From an uncultured Rhodospirillales bacterium (GTDB taxonomy: Bacteria; Pseudomonadota; Alphaproteobacteria; ATCC43930; CGMCC-115725), in contig CAIUCF010000129.1 of NCBI GenBank assembly GCA_903897565.1, positions 1 to 5,892 on the forward strand: a DNA stretch of 5,892 bases, given 5' to 3'. Below are positions 1-3,935 of the stretch, piece after piece; within the stretch, counting starts at the first letter, position 1, and every line of letters starts with the position of its first letter. The notes beneath the pieces are model-generated. The model made no database searches and was not told the origin of the DNA. It saw only the letters and a program-made list of their open reading frames with translations. Both the position numbers and the translations under genes were made by a program.

Positions 1-317
1 CCATAGAGCTCGCCGCGGAATTCGCCCGCCGCGTAGCCTTCTTGCCAGATCAGGCCCTGCAGCTCCTTGAGCGGCGTCGCCTTGCGGTCCTCGTCGAGCC
101 AGCCGAGCAGGGTCGCGATCACGCCAGCCTCGTCGAGATCGGGCGCGCCAGTCAGGCTGCGGACGCCATCGAGCGCCGTCCGCACCGCCGGGTCGTCGCC
201 ATGCGCCCGCACGAAATCCGGCAGCCGGGCCCGGGCATGGGGGAACAGGATCCGCGCGACGAACGAGATCGGCGTGGTCGTGCCCTCGATATCGGTGACG
301 ACGGCCGCGACCGGCAG
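1..317 (-). CDS. mtnC: Enolase-phosphatase E1 / acireductone synthase, partial (C-terminus off left edge)
   Basis: MtnC is a cytoplasmic HAD-superfamily enzyme of methionine salvage. It enolises 2,3-diketo-5-methylthiopentyl-1-phosphate and then dephosphorylates it to the acireductone used by MtnD. About 105 N-terminal codons of an expected ~225-240 are present. The N-terminus reads VVTDIEGTT, the HAD motif I of this family (DxEGT, nucleophile the first Asp, about residue 8), followed by ISFVARILFPHAR, which matches the family's usual I-S-F-V...LFPYA block. It lies directly after mtnD. No ATG, GTG or TTG occurs in frame before motif I. The best start is CTG at 317-315, 4 nt after the mtnD stop and 8 nt after a GAAGG ribosome-binding-like sequence at 330-326. 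An in-frame ATT at 335-333 is the alternative. Family identity is secure; the start codon is inferred. Confidence 0.9.
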   Translation of the reverse strand, partial: MPVAAVVTDIEGTTTPISFVARILFPHARARLPDFVRAHGDDPAVRTALDGVRSLTGAPDLDEAGVIATLLGWLDEDRKATPLKELQGLIWQEGYAAGEFRGELY

Positions 318-321
318 GAGA

Positions 322-867
322 TCAGCCTTCGAAATAGGGCACCCGCTCGGCGATCGGATCGCCGGTGTATTTCGCGACCCAGCCCTCCGGATTGTTGAAC
401 AGGCGGATGGTCGTGAAGCCCGGGTTGGGTCCCATGTCGAACCAGTGCCGGGTCAGCGCCGGGACCGACAGCAGATCGCCGGCATTGAGCACCATGCGAT
501 AGATCGTGTTCTCCGACCGCAGATAGAACGCTGCGGCGCCTTCGGTGAAGAAACGAACCTCGTCCTCGCCATGGGTGTGTTCGCTGAGGAACTTGGCGCG
601 CAGTGGCGCCGTGTCGGCGGTGCCCGGCTTGAGACGGAGGATATCGCCGGTGACGTAGCCGCCCTCGGCCTTGAGCCGGGCGATCTCGGGCGCATAGGCC
701 GCGAGAATATCGTCGTCGGCGGTCTCCGGCGTCACGCTGTCGCGCAGGCCCCAGACGTCGTATTGCACGCCGATCTCGCTCAGCAGGCGCTTGATCAGGA
801 CCGGCGTGGACGTCTGCTCGAGCCGGCGGACGTCATCGCTGGCGTCATAAATGGTGAGTTCGCTCAT
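322..867 (-). CDS. mtnD: Acireductone dioxygenase (1,2-dihydroxy-3-keto-5-methylthiopentene dioxygenase)
   Basis: A cytoplasmic cupin metalloenzyme of 181 aa, the usual length for bacterial ARD. With Fe2+ it cleaves the acireductone with O2 to 4-methylthio-2-oxobutanoate and formate; with Ni2+ family members run an off-pathway reaction that releases CO. The sequence shows the ARD metal site: His97 and His99 with Glu103 in HTHGEDEVRFF, and the fourth ligand His141 in the ALTRHWFDMG segment, nearly the same numbering as the Klebsiella enzyme. The C-terminal RLFNNPEGWVAKYTG block is also typical. The start ATG at 867-865 overlaps the mtnB stop (ATGA) and is preceded, 9 nt upstream, by a perfect AGGAGG (882-877 on this strand), so it is translated efficiently and coupled to mtnB. 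The metal used in vivo cannot be read from sequence. Confidence 0.97.
   Translation of the reverse strand: MSELTIYDASDDVRRLEQTSTPVLIKRLLSEIGVQYDVWGLRDSVTPETADDDILAAYAPEIARLKAEGGYVTGDILRLKPGTADTAPLRAKFLSEHTHGEDEVRFFTEGAAAFYLRSENTIYRMVLNAGDLLSVPALTRHWFDMGPNPGFTTIRLFNNPEGWVAKYTGDPIAERVPYFEG
326..330 (-). promoter_or_regulatory. Probable ribosome binding site of mtnC
   Basis: GAAGG on the minus strand inside the last codons of mtnD, 8 nt before the in-frame CTG at 317-315. This spacing is why CTG is preferred over the upstream ATT at 335 as the mtnC start. The match is partial, so it is inferred. Confidence 0.45.
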
Positions 868-1520
868 ATCGCGTAGCCTCCTGGCACCAATTGGCAGCTG
901 AACAGGAAATCGAAGGCCTCGGCGTGGCGCAAGGCGTCCGCCATTGTCGCGCCCCAGGCATAGAGCCCGTGCCCGGCAATGAGAAACCCCGGCGAGCGCG
1001 GATACTGCGCGGTCCGGCGCTCGACCTTCTCGGCCAGCGCCGGGATGTCCTGGCTGTTGGCATAGATCGGAATCCGGATCGAGACGTCATGGCTCTTGAT
1101 GCCGGCGAACGCCTTCAGCAGCTCATAGCCCTCGAAGATCACCTCGCCCGACCCGGCGAAACGCCGCGACACCAGGGTCGCCGCCAGCGAATGGATATGG
1201 ATGACGGCGCCGATATCGGCATGCATGCGGTAGGCGATCTGATGCAGGCCGGTCTCGGCGGAGGCGCCCGGCGGTGGCGCCTCGTAGATCGCCGCGCGCA
1301 TCACGTGCTCCGTCGAGAGCTCGCCCTTGTCGACCCCGGAAACGGTGATCGCCATCGCCGCCAGATCGATCCGTTGCGAGATATTGCCGCTGGTGGCGGG
1401 AACCCAGCCTTTCGCCGCGATCCGGCGGCCGGCGGTGATGATCGCGGCCGTGATCTCCGGGGAAATGTCGACTGTCGCGTCCGGTGGGTAACCCAAGGCT
1501 GTGCTCTCGTTCGATTGCAT
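864..1520 (-). CDS. mtnB: Methylthioribulose-1-phosphate dehydratase
   Basis: A 218-aa class II aldolase-fold zinc enzyme that dehydrates 5-methylthioribulose-1-phosphate to 2,3-diketo-5-methylthiopentyl-1-phosphate, the step before MtnC. Visible marks are the N-terminal ATSGNIS substrate-binding loop (about residues 42-48), the VSGVDKGEL segment (60-68), zinc ligands His108 and His110 in IHIHS, the third zinc His184 in AGHGLYAWG, and Glu133 in the EGYELLKAF stretch, which lines up with the catalytic Glu of the human homologue APIP. The presence of mtnD and mtnC behind it separates it from fuculose/ribulose-phosphate aldolases of the same fold. The ATG at 1520-1518 is the only ATG possible, because an in-frame TGA lies two codons upstream. 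No Shine-Dalgarno is obvious before it, which may point to coupling with an upstream short ORF. It is the first secure gene of the mtnB-mtnD-mtnC unit. Confidence 0.96.
   Translation of the reverse strand: MQSNESTALGYPPDATVDISPEITAAIITAGRRIAAKGWVPATSGNISQRIDLAAMAITVSGVDKGELSTEHVMRAAIYEAPPPGASAETGLHQIAYRMHADIGAVIHIHSLAATLVSRRFAGSGEVIFEGYELLKAFAGIKSHDVSIRIPIYANSQDIPALAEKVERRTAQYPRSPGFLIAGHGLYAWGATMADALRHAEAFDFLFSCQLVPGGYAI
877..882 (-). promoter_or_regulatory. Ribosome binding site of mtnD
   Basis: AGGAGG on the minus strand, a full match to the anti-Shine-Dalgarno, 9 nt before the mtnD ATG and inside the last codons of mtnB. It fixes the mtnD start. Confidence 0.85.
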
Positions 1521-1769
1521 CGGTCATGCTGCTGGCAGGATCAGCCTCGGCAGCGCAAAAGTCAGGTCCGAGGGCGCGAAATGGTCTTCCGGCGCCGGGA
1601 TTATGGGACCGAGTTCCCTGGCGGGGCAACGGAAACTTGAACGCCTCGCCATCGCGCATCGCTTTCCTGCCGTCCGAAATCGCGGTAGGTTTGCCGGGCT
1701 TCCATTCCGACCTGGGCGTCGTATCCTCTGCACCGCCTCCGGCACTCCCGAACCCGCAAGAATGCCCAG
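1521..1769. other. Divergent intergenic region between mtnB and the GT87 gene
   Basis: About 250 bp separate the diverging mtn unit and the GT87-kinase-dehydrogenase unit, so both promoters should lie here. I find no convincing paired -35/-10 boxes on either strand and no recognisable SAM, SAH or other riboswitch. A perfect 10-bp palindrome CCGGCGCCGG sits at 1589-1598, about 70 bp before mtnB; in GC-rich DNA this may be chance. The mtnB-proximal part can be read as the possible leader ORF described separately. Confidence 0.5.
1524..1652 (-). CDS. Possible short leader ORF upstream of mtnB (42 codons, unrecognised)
   Basis: An ATG at 1652 opens a 42-aa reading frame (begins MARRSSFRCPAREL, ends LPRLILPAA) whose TGA lies 3 nt before the mtnB ATG. 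Its second half uses mostly G/C-ending codons, as the real genes here do, and mtnB lacks a clear Shine-Dalgarno, so translation through this ORF could feed mtnB by termination-reinitiation. Against it: the frame stays open further upstream without meaning, no family is recognised, and the best local Shine-Dalgarno (AGGA in GGCAGGAAAGCG) is better spaced for a different ATG at 1659 in another frame (about 5 nt) than for this one (12 nt). It may be a chance frame in the 5' leader. Confidence 0.2.
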   Translation of the reverse strand: MARRSSFRCPARELGPIIPAPEDHFAPSDLTFALPRLILPAA

Positions 1770-3020
1770 ATGTCCCCTGTCGACAGGCTCAGTCAGTCTC
1801 CGAAACCGCGATTGTTCCGTCGTGACGAGCGTGCAATCTGGGTCTTGATCGCGGTCTTCGCACTCTATCAGTTTGCGTATCTGGCTATCTATTTCCGCAA
1901 CGGCTTGACCGACATCGATCACAAATTCTTCTCGGATTTCTTTGCCTTCTGGTCGTTTGCCCGATTTTCCCACATTTACCCGGCCGACCAGCTCTACGAT
2001 ATCGTCAAACTTCAAACGTTCGAGCATAGTCTTCCTGGCCATTTCCAGCTGCTCTATCCTTTCCTTTATTCCCCTATCTATTTGTTGTTTTGTTTTCCTT
2101 TTGGATATCTCGGCTATCTCGGTGCGTTTCTGGCCTGGAATTCAATAAGTCTCGCAGTTTATGGTCTTGCGATATCGCGGCAGCACTGGCGCAATACCGG
2201 CGTGCTGGTCGCGCTGGCCGCGCCGACGACGCTGATATCCGTCATCTTCGGCCAGAACGGCCTCCTGAGCGCCGCATTGCTGCTCGGCGGCTTTCGCCTG
2301 ATCGGCCGGCGACCGCTGCTCGCCGGGATGGTGCTGGGGTGTCTGGTGTTCAAACCCCAGCTGTTCGTTCTCATCCCTTTGATCTTGCTCGTTTCCGGGC
2401 GTTGGCGCGTGCTTGCCGGGGTCGCCCTCTCGATCCTCTGCCTCTGCGCCATCACGAGTCTCGGCTTCGGGATCGCGCCCTGGCACGCCTGGCTGCGCAC
2501 GGTGCCGCTGCTGTGGCAAATCTTCAAGACCAACCAGCTGCAGCTGAGCCCACTGATGCCCACGGTCACCTCAGCCCTGCTCCAACTCGGAATCCCGCGC
2601 AGCACCTGCGGGGCGGTTCAGACGTTAGTCGCCGCTCTGGTCACCGCGACCTTGCTCATGATCTTCTACCGCAGCGGGCGAAGCGGAAAAGCGCCGCGTC
2701 CCCTCGACAGCGCGGCGCTGATCGTCGGAATCTTTCTCGTGACGCCTTACGCCTATGTCTACGACATGCCGATGGTGTCGTGCGCCGTAGTCCTGGTCAT
2801 CGAGAGCTGCGCGCGCTTCGGCAGGGCGTGGCGATCCGGCGAAGCGACCGTATTGGCGGTGACCTTGCTGCTGCCGATCGCGATGCTGGGCCTGCGTTCT
2901 GTCGTGCCGCCCGCGGCGCCGCTGTTGCTCGGGTTGCTTTTCGTGACGATCCTCCGCATACGCGTAACGATGCCCGACGACCCTGTCGACGATCGCCATT
3001 CGTCGCTTGCCAACCGCTGA
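1770..3020 (+). CDS. GT87 (DUF2029) family integral membrane glycosyltransferase-like protein
   Basis: A 416-aa polytopic inner-membrane protein of GT-C fold type, the usual length for GT87. Family members such as mycobacterial PimE use polyprenyl-phosphate mannose on the outer face of the membrane; the donor and acceptor here are unknown. Visible are a cytoplasmic basic N-terminus, a first membrane helix at about 22-42, a first outer loop with the SDFFAFW segment (Asp56, at the place of the GT-C catalytic Asp; inferred), further helices roughly at 95-135, 145-178, 183-235, 283-300, 312-347 and 358-397, the family block GQNGLLSAALLLGG followed by the FKPQL motif (194-198), and the VTPYAYVYDMP motif (324-334). 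A short hydrophilic tail ends the protein. The ATG at 1770 is the only standard start after an upstream in-frame TAG at 1686; its ribosome site is weak. Codons up to about residue 135 are far richer in A/T than the rest. It leads the plus-strand operon, 15 nt before the kinase gene. Confidence 0.85.
   Translation: MSPVDRLSQSPKPRLFRRDERAIWVLIAVFALYQFAYLAIYFRNGLTDIDHKFFSDFFAFWSFARFSHIYPADQLYDIVKLQTFEHSLPGHFQLLYPFLYSPIYLLFCFPFGYLGYLGAFLAWNSISLAVYGLAISRQHWRNTGVLVALAAPTTLISVIFGQNGLLSAALLLGGFRLIGRRPLLAGMVLGCLVFKPQLFVLIPLILLVSGRWRVLAGVALSILCLCAITSLGFGIAPWHAWLRTVPLLWQIFKTNQLQLSPLMPTVTSALLQLGIPRSTCGAVQTLVAALVTATLLMIFYRSGRSGKAPRPLDSAALIVGIFLVTPYAYVYDMPMVSCAVVLVIESCARFGRAWRSGEATVLAVTLLLPIAMLGLRSVVPPAAPLLLGLLFVTILRIRVTMPDDPVDDRHSSLANR
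1776..1787. repeat. 12-bp perfect palindrome at the start of the GT87 gene
   Basis: CCTGTCGACAGG is its own reverse complement and lies at codons 3-6 of the GT87 gene. The surrounding bases 1774-1792 (CCCCTGTCGACAGGCTCAG) resemble the dispersed CCCTTCGACAGGCTCAGG-type repeat found in many high-GC bacterial genomes. It could be a remnant of such a repeat, an operator, or simple coincidence within coding sequence. Only one copy is in the window. Confidence 0.3.
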
Positions 3021-3025
3021 GGAGG
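3020..3025 (+). promoter_or_regulatory. Ribosome binding site of the kinase-like gene
   Basis: A perfect AGGAGG that begins on the last base of the GT87 stop codon and lies 10 nt before the ATG at 3036. It fixes the kinase start and suggests strong translation compared with the GT87 gene. Confidence 0.85.
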
Positions 3026-3035
3026 AGAGACGGCA

Positions 3036-3935
3036 ATGCCGGAAAGCCATCACCCGCCGAGCGACCCTTACGGCATCATCCGCGACCTGCCGCTCTGGAC
3101 GGGCGAAATCGAGATTACGCCGCTCTCGGGCGGCATTACCAATCACAATTTCCTGGTGAGCGACTCGCGCCGCCGCGTCGTGGTCCGCTTGGGGGGCGAC
3201 ATCCCGGTCCATCAGATCATGCGCTTCAACGAGCATGCCGCGAGCAAGGCCGCCGCCGCCGCGGGCATCTCGCCCGCGGTCATTCACGCCGTCCCGGGCG
3301 TGCTGGTGATCGACTACATCGAAAGCACGACCTTGGACTCGCCCGGTGTGCGCCGCAATCGCGACCGCTGCGTCGCCCTGGTCAAGCGCGCCCATCGCGA
3401 GATCCAGGAGCGGCTGCGGGGGCCGATCCTGTCCTTCAACGTCTTCCACATCCTGCGCGACTATCGTCACACTCTGGTCGCCGGCAAGAGCCGGATGCTG
3501 GCGCAACTGCCCGGCATCGCCGAGAGGGCGCAGACCCTGGAGCGCCTGGTCGGGCCGATCGATCTCGTCTTCGGCCACAACGATCTGCTGCCGGGCAATT
3601 TCCTCGATGACGGCAGCCGGCTGTGGCTGGTCGACTGGGACTATGCCGGCTTCAACACGCCGCTGTTCGATCTCGGCGGGTTGTCGTCGAACAACGGCTT
3701 CGACGACGCCGACGACCTGCTGATGCTCGAAGACTATTTCGAAGCGCCGCTGACGGAAGCCCTGTTCATCCGCTATCACGCGATGCGCTGCGCGTCGCTG
3801 CTACGCGAGGCGGTCTGGAGCATGGTCTCCGAACTGCACTCGACCCTGAATTTCGACTATGTCGCCTATACCGCCGAAAACATGGCCCGCTTCGAGCGGG
3901 CCTGGACCCGCCTGCAGGAGTTGACCCGATCATGA
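3036..3935 (+). CDS. Choline/ethanolamine-kinase-like phosphotransferase (APH superfamily)
   Basis: A 299-aa cytoplasmic kinase of the aminoglycoside-phosphotransferase/choline-kinase fold, which moves the ATP gamma-phosphate to a small hydroxylated metabolite. Seen in order: a nucleotide-binding loop SGGITNHNF (31-39), the VVVRLGG strand (Arg51 at the position of the usual ATP-contacting Lys/Arg), a probable partner Glu66 in FNEHAAS, a hinge at VIDYIES (91-97), the Brenner catalytic motif GHNDLLPGNF (180-189; Asp183 base, Asn188 Mg2+ ligand), and the metal-binding VDWDYAG (199-205; Asp200). The long helical C-terminus fits a substrate-binding lobe. All catalytic residues are present, so it should be active. 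It overlaps the next gene by ATGA, which ties it to a GcvT-type amine demethylase and suggests choline, ethanolamine or a related methylated amino alcohol as substrate (inference). It is too short for, and lacks the catalytic-loop form of, methylthioribose kinase MtnK. Confidence 0.85.
   Translation: MPESHHPPSDPYGIIRDLPLWTGEIEITPLSGGITNHNFLVSDSRRRVVVRLGGDIPVHQIMRFNEHAASKAAAAAGISPAVIHAVPGVLVIDYIESTTLDSPGVRRNRDRCVALVKRAHREIQERLRGPILSFNVFHILRDYRHTLVAGKSRMLAQLPGIAERAQTLERLVGPIDLVFGHNDLLPGNFLDDGSRLWLVDWDYAGFNTPLFDLGGLSSNNGFDDADDLLMLEDYFEAPLTEALFIRYHAMRCASLLREAVWSMVSELHSTLNFDYVAYTAENMARFERAWTRLQELTRS

Noticed and set aside
67..1640. Plus-strand open frames at 67-876 and 891-1640
   Set aside because: Antisense to mtnD and mtnB, which carry complete metal-site motifs; composition is shadow-like.
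1691..1727. TTGCCG and TATCCT as a promoter for the GT87 gene
   Set aside because: The spacing between them is 25 bp, too wide for sigma-70, and both hexamers are weak matches.
3259..3279. GC-only inverted repeat (8-bp arms CCGCGGGC/GCCCGCGG, 5-nt loop) inside the kinase gene
   Set aside because: Looks like a hairpin, but it is within an Ala/Gly-rich coding stretch with no T-run; most likely a by-product of GC-rich codons.
2090..3610. Long plus-strand open frame (506 codons) across the GT87 and kinase genes
   Set aside because: It is Arg/Ala/Pro-rich with no family resemblance and overlaps two recognisable genes in other frames; a typical GC-rich shadow.
2625..3779. Long minus-strand open frame (384 codons) opposite GT87 and the kinase
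   Set aside because: Low-complexity Arg/Gln/Asp composition with no motif; antisense shadow of genes with strong GC3 bias.
3036..3935. Kinase as MtnK (methylthioribose kinase), given nearby mtn genes
   Set aside because: MtnK shares the fold but is about 400 aa with a different catalytic loop; this 299-aa protein has the choline-kinase/APH-like HNDLLPGNF loop and lies in the opposite operon.
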